A DNA stretch of 64,000 nucleotides from Phaeobacter piscinae (GTDB lineage: Bacteria > Pseudomonadota > Alphaproteobacteria > Rhodobacterales > Rhodobacteraceae). The stretch spans positions 2,046,001-2,110,000 of the forward strand of contig NZ_CP010681.1 of NCBI RefSeq assembly GCF_002407245.1, in the 5' to 3' direction. The first letter of the stretch is position 1. Each line of letters starts with the position of its first letter. This document shows, piece after piece, positions 16,242 through 25,722 of the stretch. The notes under the pieces were generated by a model, which was not told where the DNA came from, ran no database searches, and saw nothing but the letters and a program-made list of their open reading frames with translations. Position numbers and translations under genes: made by a program.

Positions 16242-16976
16242 ATGTCCGATATCACACGCCAGCTGATCCCCGACGCACAGGCCTTTCTCGCGGAGCTGGC
16301 GGAGAGTAACACGCGGGATTGGTTCCAGTCCCACAAGGCGCGCTACGACGCAGAGTTGCGCCACCCGGCTGAGGCGCTTTTGCAAGCAGTCGCGGATTAT
16401 CTGCGCCCGCATCATCCCGGCATTCAAGGCAAACTCTTCCGCCCCCAGCGCGATTTGCGTTTTTCCAAGGACAAGACCCCCTATCACACTCATTTGCATC
16501 TGCTGTGGCAGCTGCCGCAGACCCCCGGCTGCGGGGTGTTCTTTGGCATTGATCCCGATGGCGTGCGCATCGGCGGCGGCATCATGGGCCTGAACGGCAG
16601 CGCGCTCAGCCGTTGGCGGGATGCGGTTGCGGGGCAGCCGCTGACGCGGAGCTATCCCACCGCCGGGCTGGCGCAGGTCGCGGGGCATCCCAACCCCCGC
16701 GACAGTGGCTTTGCCGATGAGATGGCGGCGCTGATGGATATCCTCGCCCTCAAGGGGTTTCAGCCCAAGGCACCAGAGTTGAAACGCGTGCCCTCACCGC
16801 ATGGGCAGAGCCATCCCCATGCCGATCTGCTGCGACGCAAATCGCTGACGCTCTGGCGCAATGTGGCGCTTACGCCGCCGCCGGATCCCGTGGCCGCAGT
16901 CTGCAGCGCCGCCCTTGTGCTGGCGCCGCTGTTTGCGCTGCTGCAGCCGATCCTTGCCGATCCTGTTGCGGCCTAG
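16242..16976 (+). CDS. DUF2461 (TIGR02453) family protein
   Basis: A 244-residue cytosolic protein with the DUF2461 signature: FLAELAESNTRDWFQSHKARYD near the start and the KLFRPQRDLRFSKDKTPYHTHL stretch at about residues 64-86, then GVFFGIDPDGVRIGGGI. The family is widespread in bacteria and fungi with no settled biochemical role. The start at 16242 is preceded by AAGGAG at a normal distance; an in-frame upstream extension to 16197 is less likely. Confidence 0.85.
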   Translation: MSDITRQLIPDAQAFLAELAESNTRDWFQSHKARYDAELRHPAEALLQAVADYLRPHHPGIQGKLFRPQRDLRFSKDKTPYHTHLHLLWQLPQTPGCGVFFGIDPDGVRIGGGIMGLNGSALSRWRDAVAGQPLTRSYPTAGLAQVAGHPNPRDSGFADEMAALMDILALKGFQPKAPELKRVPSPHGQSHPHADLLRRKSLTLWRNVALTPPPDPVAAVCSAALVLAPLFALLQPILADPVAA

Positions 16977-17015
16977 CCCGGTCTGACGCGGCCCTGGCCA
17001 GCCAGTCAGGCGCGC

Positions 17016-17624
17016 TCAGCTATGACCCCAATCCTCCGGGTTCTCGCTGTTGTTGGGGCTCAGCCCCAGCACATCACCCCTGGTCGAACAGCCAAGCCCC
17101 AGCACGGTGCGATTGGCGTAAGAAAAATAGGCGGTGACCTGATTGATCTCCAGGATCTGCCCATCATCCAGCCCCGCCGCGCGCAGAGCGTTGATATCCG
17201 CCTCAATCACGGCAGCCGGTGCTTCGGTCAATTTGCGCGCATAGACCATTCCGGCGCGCTCCGCAGCTTCAAGCGGTGCCAGCTGAGGGTTGCGCGCCTC
17301 GATGGCGGCGCGGATGGCTGCGCCGCGCGGCGCGTCCCGCAACAGCCGCTGCAACCCGGCAAAGTGATGCTCAACGCAATAGCCGCAGTCATTCAGCGAG
17401 GACACCCAGACGCCCAGCACCTCCAGATACCATTTCGGCAGGCTGTTGCCGCTGTGGTGCAGCACCGCCTTATACAGCGCCATATGCCCTTCCATCGACT
17501 GCGGGCGCAGGCTGTGCATCATCATGATGTTATCGACATTGCCGCCCGGTCCGGTCACCCGGTCGTACAGCGTCTTCAGCTTGCCGGTTGCTGCGTCAAA
17601 TGGAATGGTCTTGATCCAGGCCAT
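17016..17624 (-). CDS. AhpD-like / peroxidase-related carboxymuconolactone decarboxylase-fold protein
   Basis: A 202-residue alpha-helical protein. The CxxC-x3-H motif of AhpD-type alkylhydroperoxidases is present (Cys80, Cys83, His87 in DCGYCVEHH), the rest matching the uncharacterised peroxidase-related family (MMMHSLRPQSMEGHMALYKAVLHHSGNSLP). It probably acts in thiol-based peroxide reduction. The start at 17624 is chosen for its AGGGAG ribosome site; an upstream in-frame start at 17690 gives an N-terminus without family character. It follows the PLP-decarboxylase gene on the same strand with about 100 bases between. Confidence 0.83.
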   Translation of the reverse strand: MAWIKTIPFDAATGKLKTLYDRVTGPGGNVDNIMMMHSLRPQSMEGHMALYKAVLHHSGNSLPKWYLEVLGVWVSSLNDCGYCVEHHFAGLQRLLRDAPRGAAIRAAIEARNPQLAPLEAAERAGMVYARKLTEAPAAVIEADINALRAAGLDDGQILEINQVTAYFSYANRTVLGLGCSTRGDVLGLSPNNSENPEDWGHS

Positions 17625-17723
17625 GTGGCTCTCCCTGCTTGTCCGTCGCGCAGAGTAGCCGTTGCCCACCGCGATGGAAGCGAAAAACACCGATCCTGTC
17701 GCTGATGTCTCTGGGCTCGGCCG

Positions 17724-19142
17724 CTAGACCCGTGCGGCCTCCCGCGCGACTGCGGCAATGGCTGCATCCACGTCCGCCGGGCGGCTGCGATGGTTGGTGA
17801 TGGCGGCACGCAGCATCACCCGGCCGTCCATCCGTGTGGTGGAGAACACCGCCTCGCCGCTTTCCTGCAGGGTCTGGGCAATCTCCGCGTTCACCTGCGA
17901 TTGCGTCTCTGGCGCCAGATCACAGCGCGCCGTGAACACGCAGATATTGGAGACCACCGGCGCGCCAAGCGCCATCAGCGGCTGCGCCTCCACCTCTGCC
18001 GCCATCGCTGCGGCCAGCGCACAATTGCCAGTGATCGCCTCGCAGAATGCCGCCTCGCCATAGGTTTCCAGCGCCGTCCAGACCTTCAACGCCCGATTGC
18101 CCCGGCTGAGATCAATGCCGTAGTCGCAGAACCAAGGCTCGCCACCTGCCAGCCCGCGCTCGGCCCCCTCCAGATAGGATGGCCGCGCGGCAAAGGCCGC
18201 CCGGTGCTCATCCTCATTGCGCAACAGCGCCATGCCGCAGTCGTAGCCCACATACATCCACTTGTGAAAATCCAGCGCGATACTGTCAGCCCGCCCGATC
18301 CCGTCGGACAACGACCGGTACGGCTCATCCGCAATTCGTGTCCAGGCGCCAAACGCCCCATCCACATGCAGCCACAGCCCCAGCGCCGCCGCCGCATCCG
18401 CCAGCGCGTTCAGATCGTCAAACAGCCCCAGATCCACCGATCCCGCCGTGCCCACCACCAGAAAGGGCAGCGCCCCTGCGGCCCTGTCCTCTGCCACCAT
18501 CCGGGCCAATGCAAAACAGTCCATCTGCCCACCGACCAAAGGCACCTTGCGCAGATTGTCCGAACCGATACCCAACAGTTCCACCGCCTTCAGCGTGGCG
18601 TTGTGCACGCCTTCCCCCGCATAGGCCGTGAGCCGGACATCGCCCTGTCCCTGTTTGCGCAGATCCTTCATGACCCTGAGCCGCGCCGCCTGACAGGCAA
18701 TCACCGTCGCCTGCGAGGTGCCGGTCACCAGAATGCCGCTGGCGCCCTCCGGCATCCCCATCTTGGCCCGCGTCCAGTCAACGACCGCACGTTCCATATA
18801 GTTCGCGCCGTGATCCCGCCCGCCCATATTGGCATTGACCGCTGCCGCCGCCAGCGCGGCGATCAGGTCGCTGGCCAAGCCAGATCCCTGCACCCAGCCC
18901 CAGAACCGGGGATGAATATTGCCGCCATGATACGGCAGCACATCCGCAATGATCCGGTCGACGGTCTGCTCTGGCCCCTGCGCCTCGGCCCTGATGGCAT
19001 AACGCGCGTCAATGTCGCCGGGCACCGGTTGCCACGGGCGTTCTGCCGCCTCCTGCATCTGATCCAGGGCCGCCTCCAGCATCCGCTGCGCCTCCGCCCG
19101 AAACGCTGCCCAATCCTGCGTCTTGATCCCAGTCCCAGCCAC
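17724..19142 (-). CDS. PLP-dependent group II decarboxylase (aromatic-L-amino-acid / glutamate type)
   Basis: A 472-residue fold-type I PLP enzyme. The internal aldimine lysine is in DFHKWMYV (Lys294) and the PLP-nitrogen aspartate in HVDGAFG (Asp261); LVTGTSQATVIA near 138-149 holds the phosphate. The layout fits aromatic-L-amino-acid or related decarboxylases, with the PRFWGWVQGSG region typical of the bacterial subgroup. The proposed start is GTG at 19142 behind GGAGGAG; the preceding 40 in-frame codons read as non-coding. The amino-acid substrate cannot be assigned. Confidence 0.88.
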   Translation of the reverse strand: MAGTGIKTQDWAAFRAEAQRMLEAALDQMQEAAERPWQPVPGDIDARYAIRAEAQGPEQTVDRIIADVLPYHGGNIHPRFWGWVQGSGLASDLIAALAAAAVNANMGGRDHGANYMERAVVDWTRAKMGMPEGASGILVTGTSQATVIACQAARLRVMKDLRKQGQGDVRLTAYAGEGVHNATLKAVELLGIGSDNLRKVPLVGGQMDCFALARMVAEDRAAGALPFLVVGTAGSVDLGLFDDLNALADAAAALGLWLHVDGAFGAWTRIADEPYRSLSDGIGRADSIALDFHKWMYVGYDCGMALLRNEDEHRAAFAARPSYLEGAERGLAGGEPWFCDYGIDLSRGNRALKVWTALETYGEAAFCEAITGNCALAAAMAAEVEAQPLMALGAPVVSNICVFTARCDLAPETQSQVNAEIAQTLQESGEAVFSTTRMDGRVMLRAAITNHRSRPADVDAAIAAVAREAARV

Positions 19143-19373
19143 CTGCGCTCTCCTCCTGCCAACCTCTGGCCTGAGGTGTAGCCCGCAAGCCCCGGCACCG
19201 CACGGAGAATATCGCCGCACCCGAATAACCGAAGGAGTGCTTCGATGGATTGATGACTGCACGCCCAGCCGCGCCCGCCCGCCTTATCCACAGCCCCTTG
19301 CGTGCCTCTTCCACCCGGCCCCAACACCTGCCATAATGACCTCAACCAAAACCAAGCAAGAGCAGCCCCGCAT

Positions 19374-21332
19374 ATGGCCGACGACCTCCTCAGCACGCCC
19401 GATTCTGAGACCTATGACGCCTCCTCGATTGAGGTCCTGGAAGGCCTCGAACCGGTCCGCCAGCGCCCCGGTATGTATATCGGCGGCACCGATGAGCGCG
19501 CGCTGCACCATATGGTGGCGGAAATCCTCGACAACTCCATGGATGAGGCGGTCGCGGGCCACGCCAACCGGATCGAGGTGACGCTGCACGCCGATTACGC
19601 CGTCACCATCTCCGACAACGGCCGCGGCATCCCGATTGATCCGCACCCGAAGTTCCCGGACAAATCCGCGCTTGAGGTGATCCTTTGCACCCTGCACGCG
19701 GGCGGCAAATTCTCCGGCAAGGCCTATCAGACCTCGGGCGGTCTGCACGGCGTCGGCTCCTCTGTGGTGAACGCGCTGTCGGATTCCATGGTGGTGCAGG
19801 TTGCCAAGAACAAGGAACTGTTCGAGCAGCGCTTCTCCCGTGGCCTGCCCCAGGGCCCGGTTGAGAAAATCGGCGCCGCCCCGAACAAACGCGGCACCTT
19901 CGTCACCTTCCACGCCGATGAGCAGATCTTCGGCTCCCACCGCTTCAAGCCCAAGCGCCTGTTCACCCTGGTGCGTTCCAAGGCCTATCTGTTCTCCGGC
20001 GTCGAAATCCGCTGGAAATCGGAAATCGACGATGGTGAAACCCCGACCGAGGCCACCTTCCACTTCCCCGGCGGCCTCAAAGACTACCTGACAGAAGTGC
20101 TTGGCAAATCCTCCGTCTACGCCGATGCGCCCTTTGCCGGGAAGGTCGAGTTCCGCGAGAAATTCAACGCGCCGGGTTATGTCGAATGGGCGATCAACTG
20201 GACTCCGTCCCGCGACGGCTTCACCCAGTCCTACTGTAACACCGTCCCCACGCCGGAGGGCGGCACCCATGTTGCGGGCTTCTGGTCCGCCATCCTCAAG
20301 GGGATCAAGGCCTACGGCGAGTTGGTCGGCAACAAAAAGGCCGGCCAGATCACCCGCGACGATCTGATGACCGGCGGCTGCGCGCTGGTCTCCTGCTTCA
20401 TTGCGGATCCCGCCTTTGTCGGTCAGACCAAGGATCGCCTCTCCACCGAGGCCGCCGCCAAGATGGTGGAAAACTCCGTCCGCGATCATTTCGACAACTG
20501 GCTGGCGGCGGATACCAAATCGGCCGGCGCCATCCTCGATTTCCTGATCCTGCGCGCCGAGGAACGCCTGCGCCGCAAGCAGGAGAAAGAGACCCAGCGC
20601 AAATCTGCCACCAAGAAACTGCGCCTGCCCGGCAAGCTCACCGACTGCACCGCCAAGAACCGCGCGGGCACCGAGCTGTTCATTGTCGAGGGCGACAGCG
20701 CCGGCGGCTCCGGCAAGGGCGCGCGCAACCGGGTCAATCAGGCGCTGCTGCCGCTGAAGGGCAAGATCCTCAACGTCCTTGGCGCCGCCTCCAACAAGCT
20801 CGGCTCAAACGCCGAGATCAATGATCTGTGCGAGGCGCTTGGCGTCGGCCTTGGCAGCAAGTTCAACCTCGACGATCTGCGCTATGACAAGATCATCATC
20901 ATGACCGATGCGGACGTCGACGGCGCCCATATCGCCTCGCTGTTGATGACCTTCTTCTTCACCCAGATGCGCCCGCTGATTGACGGCGGCCACCTGTATC
21001 TGGCCTGCCCGCCGCTGTTCCGCCTGACGCAAGGCGCAAAACGCGTCTACTGCCTGGACGAGGCCGAGCGGGATCTCTGGCTGGAAAAGGGTCTGGGCGG
21101 CAAGGGCAAGATTGATGTGAGCCGCTTCAAGGGTCTTGGCGAAATGGACGCCAAAGACCTGAAGGAGACCACCATGGATCCCGCCACCCGGAAATTGATC
21201 CGGGTGACCATCGACGAGGACGAACCCGGCGAGACCGGCGATCTGGTCGAGCGCCTGATGGGCAAAAAACCCGAGCTTCGCTTCCAGTATATTCAGGAGA
21301 ACGCGAAGTTCGTGGAGGAGCTGGATGTTTGA
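19374..21332 (+). CDS. parE: DNA topoisomerase IV subunit B
   Basis: A 652-residue type IIA topoisomerase ATPase subunit that decatenates daughter chromosomes together with ParC. It has the GHKL motifs (EILDNSMDEAVAGHA, ISDNGRGIPID, QTSGGLHGVGSSVVNALS), the transducer domain, and the Toprim motifs LFIVEGDSAGGSGKGARN and IIIMTDADVDGAHIASLLMTFFF. The length, with no GyrB-specific insertion, indicates ParE and not GyrB. The start at 19374 is the only ATG that gives a family-like N-terminus. A strong intrinsic terminator follows the stop. parC is not in the window. Confidence 0.95.
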   Translation: MADDLLSTPDSETYDASSIEVLEGLEPVRQRPGMYIGGTDERALHHMVAEILDNSMDEAVAGHANRIEVTLHADYAVTISDNGRGIPIDPHPKFPDKSALEVILCTLHAGGKFSGKAYQTSGGLHGVGSSVVNALSDSMVVQVAKNKELFEQRFSRGLPQGPVEKIGAAPNKRGTFVTFHADEQIFGSHRFKPKRLFTLVRSKAYLFSGVEIRWKSEIDDGETPTEATFHFPGGLKDYLTEVLGKSSVYADAPFAGKVEFREKFNAPGYVEWAINWTPSRDGFTQSYCNTVPTPEGGTHVAGFWSAILKGIKAYGELVGNKKAGQITRDDLMTGGCALVSCFIADPAFVGQTKDRLSTEAAAKMVENSVRDHFDNWLAADTKSAGAILDFLILRAEERLRRKQEKETQRKSATKKLRLPGKLTDCTAKNRAGTELFIVEGDSAGGSGKGARNRVNQALLPLKGKILNVLGAASNKLGSNAEINDLCEALGVGLGSKFNLDDLRYDKIIIMTDADVDGAHIASLLMTFFFTQMRPLIDGGHLYLACPPLFRLTQGAKRVYCLDEAERDLWLEKGLGGKGKIDVSRFKGLGEMDAKDLKETTMDPATRKLIRVTIDEDEPGETGDLVERLMGKKPELRFQYIQENAKFVEELDV

Positions 21333-21334
21333 AT

Positions 21335-21363
21335 AAAAAAACCCTGCATTTGCAGGGTTTTTT
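21335..21363 (+). terminator. Rho-independent terminator of parE
   Basis: AACCCTGCA and TGCAGGGTT form a 9-base stem around TT, flanked by six A on the left and six T on the right. It begins two bases after the parE stop and would also terminate transcription arriving on the minus strand. Confidence 0.93.
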
Positions 21364-21384
21364 CTTTGGAGGGCAGCCTTTTTG

Positions 21385-22047
21385 ATGAAGAAGAGCACAT
21401 TACTCAGAGCATCTGAGTGTTTACCCGAATTTGACGGAAAGCCCTTTGACACCCCAGCAATTGAGCTGAAAATTGTAAGAAAAATCAGTCAATACAAAAA
21501 ACAAGGCCCAAAGATATGCTGGGACTACCGAGGGTTTGAGAAACTATTGATACAAGGGTACCAAGTAAAATCTTCAGAGAAAGTGCTCGAAGCTATTGCA
21601 GGCTCTCGATATCAGGATGAAGTTGCAGCAAAAACGCCAATAGCAAAATCTGTCTTCAAGTACCTGCCTGTGGAAGAATGGTCACCCATTGAGCTGACCG
21701 CGCCATCGAAGGAGTTGTCTCCCGGAATTGAATATCGCCCTCCGTATGATTTTGCGCTTAAACAGGGCAACCGAATTGCCTGTGTACTATATAGCCCATA
21801 TGCGAGAATCGCCTTAAAGAAGGCTCAACGTGATCCCTTGCTTCAACTACTCTCAAAGCCTATTGCTGGATACCATGAGGAATTTGAGCTTCATTACTTT
21901 GAGTTCCCCAAGATAAAATCAACGCGAACACAATTCTATGAATCCAAAGGCTTTTCCTACTCAAACACCGAAGCGTTTGAAAGACATTTAGCAAAGTTCC
22001 AGCGCAAGAACGAAGCAGAAGACCCAGGACTGTTTGACAGCCAATAA
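21385..22047 (+). CDS. Orphan protein of unknown function, atypically AT-rich
   Basis: A 220-residue protein starting at ATG 21385 behind GGAGGG. It is rich in Lys, Tyr and Phe (for example IVRKISQYKKQGPKICWDYRG and YHEEFELHYFEFPKIKS), has no signal peptide, membrane segment or recognised domain, and ends in acidic EAEDPGLFDSQ. Codon use is conspicuously AT-rich (ACA, AAA, AAT, GAA) against GC-rich neighbours, so horizontal acquisition is likely. It is squeezed between the parE terminator and a hairpin-rich gene-free stretch. I cannot assign a function; cargo of a former mobile element or a defence gene is possible. Confidence 0.72.
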   Translation: MKKSTLLRASECLPEFDGKPFDTPAIELKIVRKISQYKKQGPKICWDYRGFEKLLIQGYQVKSSEKVLEAIAGSRYQDEVAAKTPIAKSVFKYLPVEEWSPIELTAPSKELSPGIEYRPPYDFALKQGNRIACVLYSPYARIALKKAQRDPLLQLLSKPIAGYHEEFELHYFEFPKIKSTRTQFYESKGFSYSNTEAFERHLAKFQRKNEAEDPGLFDSQ

Positions 22048-22722
22048 GGCCCTCCCACACCCCAAGGCCCGCGCCTGGCCTTGGGGAGGCGTGAAGCGCC
22101 TTCGTCATGCTGAAAGCATGCCTCCGGCATGACGGGAAGGTCAGACGCGGGCCATGCCGCTACGCGCCACGTCCCAAGGGGGCACGCCGACGCCGTTACC
22201 TCCCAAGGCACCGGTATCAGCGAAGGGCTCCGCCCGGCCGCCCCTCAAACGCTCTCCCTCACCGCCCCGTTGCGCCCCTACCGCACGCCACCCACACCTT
22301 CGCTTAAACCCGATCTGCCAGACTGATCCGGTCGCGACATCCGGGGCGGATTGACACCCTGCCCCACCACTTGGAGATTGGACGCCCCGACCACCAACCG
22401 GGGCGATTTCGCAGATATCTCGCGAAGATGGGCAATCCCCATTCCACCCTCCGCCTTTGGCCCCAATGGACACATTGGGCCCTTGGCGGCGCCGCCTCCT
22501 TTTGCTGCCCGCAGCAACGGCCAAGATCCCGCCCCCACCACGCCGGGCACATCACAATCAGGACATCCCCCACCGCGCCCCTAGGCACATCGGGCCGCGC
22601 GGTGATAGCGCTTGCCTGCAAGGCACTGGTCTTTCTACACTTCCCAAGAGCTTGGGAATGCCACCCCGCCCCAAACCGACCCGGACCAACCCGCCCAATA
22701 CTGACCCGCAGGAGCCGCCGCT
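22048..22722. other. 675-bp gene-free, structure-rich stretch
   Basis: No credible gene is seen here on either strand; the many short open frames are proline/arginine-rich products of high GC. The first 100 bases contain several inverted repeats: 22060-22086, a GGCG-TGAA-CGCC type hairpin near 22088-22099, and GTCATG...CATGAC around 22103-22132. The remainder is C-rich with no recognised element. It separates the foreign-looking 21385 gene from the next operon. Confidence 0.55.
22060..22086. repeat. Perfect 10-bp inverted repeat
   Basis: CCCCAAGGCC (22060-22069) and GGCCTTGGGG (22077-22086) pair perfectly around a 7-base loop, 13 bases after the stop of the AT-rich gene. No T-tract follows. 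It may serve as a terminator or be a repetitive extragenic palindrome. Confidence 0.6.
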
Positions 22723-23475
22723 ATGATGATGATCGCCGACAATCAACTGCTGCTGATCCTGATGTGTTTTGGCATCGGCAGTCTCGGCACCGCATTGCTG
22801 TTTCGCCATCCCGCCGGGCACCGCGTCTGGCGGCTGGCGGATCTGGGCTGGGTGGTCCTTGGCGGGATCGGCGCGCTGGTGGCTGTGCTGGCGGGCATTT
22901 ACAAGGCCGACACCGGGCGGCTGGAGCGCCAGATCGACATCGCCTATGCCGCCACCGCCGCCTTTGACCGCGACGCGGCGCGGTTTCGCCTCAGGTTTTG
23001 CGATCCGGCCTATGACGCGGATATCGCCATTCTGTGCGAGAAGATCGAATTCCTCTCCGCCTCCACCGCCGGCAATGCAGAGCTGCCCCTGTTCATCGCC
23101 GTCACCGATCAGGTCACGCCGCTACAGGGGCTGCAGCTGATCTTTGGTCGCGCCGAAAACACCAGCGAGATGATGGAGATGGCCGCCAAGGCGGACGCGT
23201 TTGATCCCGCCGCCTTCACCGTCTTTACAGCGCTCGACACCCCGACCGAGGCCGCAGTCGACAGCCTGCGCCGCAAGGTGCCGACCATTGCGGGCGATTT
23301 TCTGATCCTGGCGCGCGCCTATGACGCGCTGATCACGCAGGTCACCCAACTGAAGAGCGAATGGGAATATCTGCAGGACAATGCGCATATTCTGATCTTG
23401 CAGATCCTTGCGCTCTGCATGGTGGCCTTTGCCGCGCCATTCCGGTTGGGTAAATCCGTGGTCGATCTGCGCTAA
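22723..23475 (+). CDS. Membrane protein of unknown function
   Basis: A 250-residue protein with two N-terminal membrane helices (about residues 8-26 and 39-60), a soluble domain of roughly 160 residues that may face the periplasm, and a C-terminal membrane helix (about 223-240, ILILQILALCMVAFAAPF). Two cysteines (CDPAYDADIAILCEK) could form a disulfide if the domain is periplasmic. No family recognised. CAGGAG precedes the ATG. The molybdopterin oxidoreductase gene follows after about 100 bases on the same strand, which may or may not be a functional link. Confidence 0.7.
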   Translation: MMMIADNQLLLILMCFGIGSLGTALLFRHPAGHRVWRLADLGWVVLGGIGALVAVLAGIYKADTGRLERQIDIAYAATAAFDRDAARFRLRFCDPAYDADIAILCEKIEFLSASTAGNAELPLFIAVTDQVTPLQGLQLIFGRAENTSEMMEMAAKADAFDPAAFTVFTALDTPTEAAVDSLRRKVPTIAGDFLILARAYDALITQVTQLKSEWEYLQDNAHILILQILALCMVAFAAPFRLGKSVVDLR

Positions 23476-23578
23476 GGATTTTGGCCTTACCAAATTCTCC
23501 TTATCTGGCCATTTATACAAGGTCACATGCACCGCTAGGCTAGGCGCAACAGACATTTTCAGATTTGTGAGCCCAGCC

Positions 23579-25660
23579 ATGCGCGACACCCCTCCGCCCA
23601 ACAGCCAATCGAGCCATAGCCCGACCACCCGGCTGCCCAGCGTCTGCCCGCTGGACTGCCCGGACACCTGCAGCCTCAGCGTCAGCGTGACCGATGATCA
23701 GATCACCGCCGTGCGCGGATCGCGCGCCAACCCGCTGACCGATGCGGTGATCTGCAACAAGGTGGTGCGCAGTTTTGCAGGCTTCGTGCATGGTCCCAAC
23801 CGCCTGACCCAGCCCCTGCGCCGCAGTGGTCCACGCGGCAGCGGCAGCTATGAACCGATCAGCTGGGAGGAGGCGCTGGATCTGATCCACGCAGGCGTCA
23901 TGCGCGCGATTGAGGCCCATGGCCCGCAGTCGGTGCTGCCCTTCAACTACGCAGGCCCCCATGGCCAATTGGCAGGTGGGTCGATGGACCGGCGGTTTTT
24001 CTACCACATGGGGGCGACCCGGCTGAACCGGGGACCGCTCTGTGGCGGGGTGCGTGGCGGCGCTTATGAGAGCCTCTTTGGTCCCGCCCCCGGCATGCCG
24101 CCGCAACAGGTGGTGCAGTCCGATCTGGTGCTGGTCTGGGGCAACAATGTCACCGTCTCCAACCTGCATATGGCGCCGCTGCTGAAACAGGCACGGGCCA
24201 AGGGCGCGCGGCTGGTGGTGATCGACCCCAAGCGCACCAAGATTGCCGAACACTGCGACCTGCATCTGCAACCGGTGCCCGGCACTGATGTTGTACTGGC
24301 TATGGCGCTGGCGGCGGAGCTGGAGCGCCGCGATGCGCTGGACCATGCCTTCATCACCCGATGGACCACGGGGTCCGCGCAATACCTGGAAGCGGCGCGC
24401 GGCTATACCCCCGATCAGGTGGCGGAGGTCTGCGGCATCCCGCTGGCGCAGTTCCACCAGCTCGCCGATTGGATCTCAGCGGCGCGCAATATGTCCACCT
24501 CCCTTGGCAACGGCATAGAACGGGGCCGCTCCGGCGGGTCCGGCCTGCGCGCGGCAATGGCGCTTCAGGCGTTGACCGGTCATCATGGACGCTTGGGGGC
24601 TGGTGTGCTCGCCAAACCCGGCCTTGCCGCCCCAAAGACGACTGACCGCTTGCAGGCGAGCCACCTGATTGACCCGGATACCCGTGTCTTCAACATCGTT
24701 GATGTGGCGCGCAAACTGCTGGATCGCACCATGCGCATCCCGGTGAAGGCGGTGATGATCTACAACCACAACCCGGTCGCCACCCATCCCGATCAGGCGC
24801 GGCTGATTGAGGCGCTGAGCCAGGAGGATATCTTCACCGCGGGCAGCGATGTGGCAATGACAGACTCCATGCGGATGTGTGACGTAATCCTGCCCGCCGC
24901 CAGCCATTTCGAATATGACGACGTCTATGGCGCCTATGGCCAGAACTACATCCAGCGCGCCGCCCCGGTAATCCCGCTGGTTGGCGACAGCCTGCCCAAT
25001 ACCGAGATTTTCCGCCGTCTGGCGGCGCGGTTTGGCTATGATGATCCGCTGTTTCAGGCCAGTGACGCCGAGCTGATGGATCAGGCGCTGGACGGCGATC
25101 ACCCCCAGCTCCAGGGCCACCGCCCCAGTGAGATCCCGCTGGACCGGGCGCTGGAGATCACCGCCCCTGAGGGCGCTGCACCGATCCTGTGTGATACGGT
25201 TGTGCCGGCCACTGCCTCGGGCAAGATTGAGCTGTTCAGCGAAGACTACGAGGCCCGCTACGGCTTTGGCGTGCCGCGCTATGACCCGGTGCCGCGCAGC
25301 GCGCCTTTTGTGCTGATCACGCCCTCCTCCAGCAAGCGGACCAATGCCACCTTTGGCGATCAGCCGCCCTCCGACGGGGTTGAGCTGGTCGAAATGCACC
25401 CCGAGGATGCTGCCAGCCGCAACCTCAGCGACGGTGCGCTGCTGGAGCTGTTCAACGATCAGGCCGTGGTGACCCTGCGGCTGAAAATCAGCGATGCCAC
25501 CCGCCCCGGTGTGCTCTACAGCCCCAAGGGCACCTGGCGCGCCAGTAGTGCCACCGGCTTTACCGTGAATGCGCTGATCCCTGCAGACATCCGCACCGAT
25601 ACCGAGGATGGTGCCTGCTACAACGAAACCTTCGTGGACCTGCGCCCCGCCACCAATTGA
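23579..25660 (+). CDS. Molybdopterin (bis-MGD) oxidoreductase with N-terminal 4Fe-4S site
   Basis: A 693-residue enzyme of the DMSO reductase family. Four cysteines for a [4Fe-4S] cluster lie at the N-terminus (Cys23, Cys27, Cys31, Cys59 in a C-x3-C-x3-C-x27-C pattern), followed by the molybdopterin domains (DLVLVWGNNVTVSN, LVVIDPKRTKIAEHCDLHLQ, TDVVLAMALA) and a C-terminal dinucleotide-binding domain (VELVEMHPEDAASRNLSDG). No Tat signal is visible, so it is probably cytoplasmic. It resembles uncharacterised 'molybdopterin oxidoreductase family' proteins, and the substrate is unknown. No partner electron-transfer subunit is adjacent. ATG at 23579 is chosen since the frame upstream has no family character. 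Confidence 0.87.
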   Translation: MRDTPPPNSQSSHSPTTRLPSVCPLDCPDTCSLSVSVTDDQITAVRGSRANPLTDAVICNKVVRSFAGFVHGPNRLTQPLRRSGPRGSGSYEPISWEEALDLIHAGVMRAIEAHGPQSVLPFNYAGPHGQLAGGSMDRRFFYHMGATRLNRGPLCGGVRGGAYESLFGPAPGMPPQQVVQSDLVLVWGNNVTVSNLHMAPLLKQARAKGARLVVIDPKRTKIAEHCDLHLQPVPGTDVVLAMALAAELERRDALDHAFITRWTTGSAQYLEAARGYTPDQVAEVCGIPLAQFHQLADWISAARNMSTSLGNGIERGRSGGSGLRAAMALQALTGHHGRLGAGVLAKPGLAAPKTTDRLQASHLIDPDTRVFNIVDVARKLLDRTMRIPVKAVMIYNHNPVATHPDQARLIEALSQEDIFTAGSDVAMTDSMRMCDVILPAASHFEYDDVYGAYGQNYIQRAAPVIPLVGDSLPNTEIFRRLAARFGYDDPLFQASDAELMDQALDGDHPQLQGHRPSEIPLDRALEITAPEGAAPILCDTVVPATASGKIELFSEDYEARYGFGVPRYDPVPRSAPFVLITPSSSKRTNATFGDQPPSDGVELVEMHPEDAASRNLSDGALLELFNDQAVVTLRLKISDATRPGVLYSPKGTWRASSATGFTVNALIPADIRTDTEDGACYNETFVDLRPATN

Positions 25661-25722
25661 CGCGCGACGCCACGCCTGCAAAACCGGTTCCCACCCTGGT
25701 CTAACTTACCTAGGGTGGGGCC

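Noticed and set aside
17790..19181. 463-codon plus-strand frame opposite the PLP decarboxylase
   Set aside because: His/Arg/Pro-rich antisense sequence without motifs.
19284..20489. 401-codon minus-strand frame opposite parE
   Set aside because: Antisense of the GHKL domain region; no independent evidence of coding.
19374..21332. Assignment as gyrB instead of parE
   Set aside because: 652 residues without the GyrB-length C-terminal insertion, and ParE-like N-terminus; GyrB of this group is about 800 residues.
22141..22722. Several short open frames in the gap before 22723
   Set aside because: Pro/Arg-rich, mutually overlapping on both strands, no ribosome sites and no family character.
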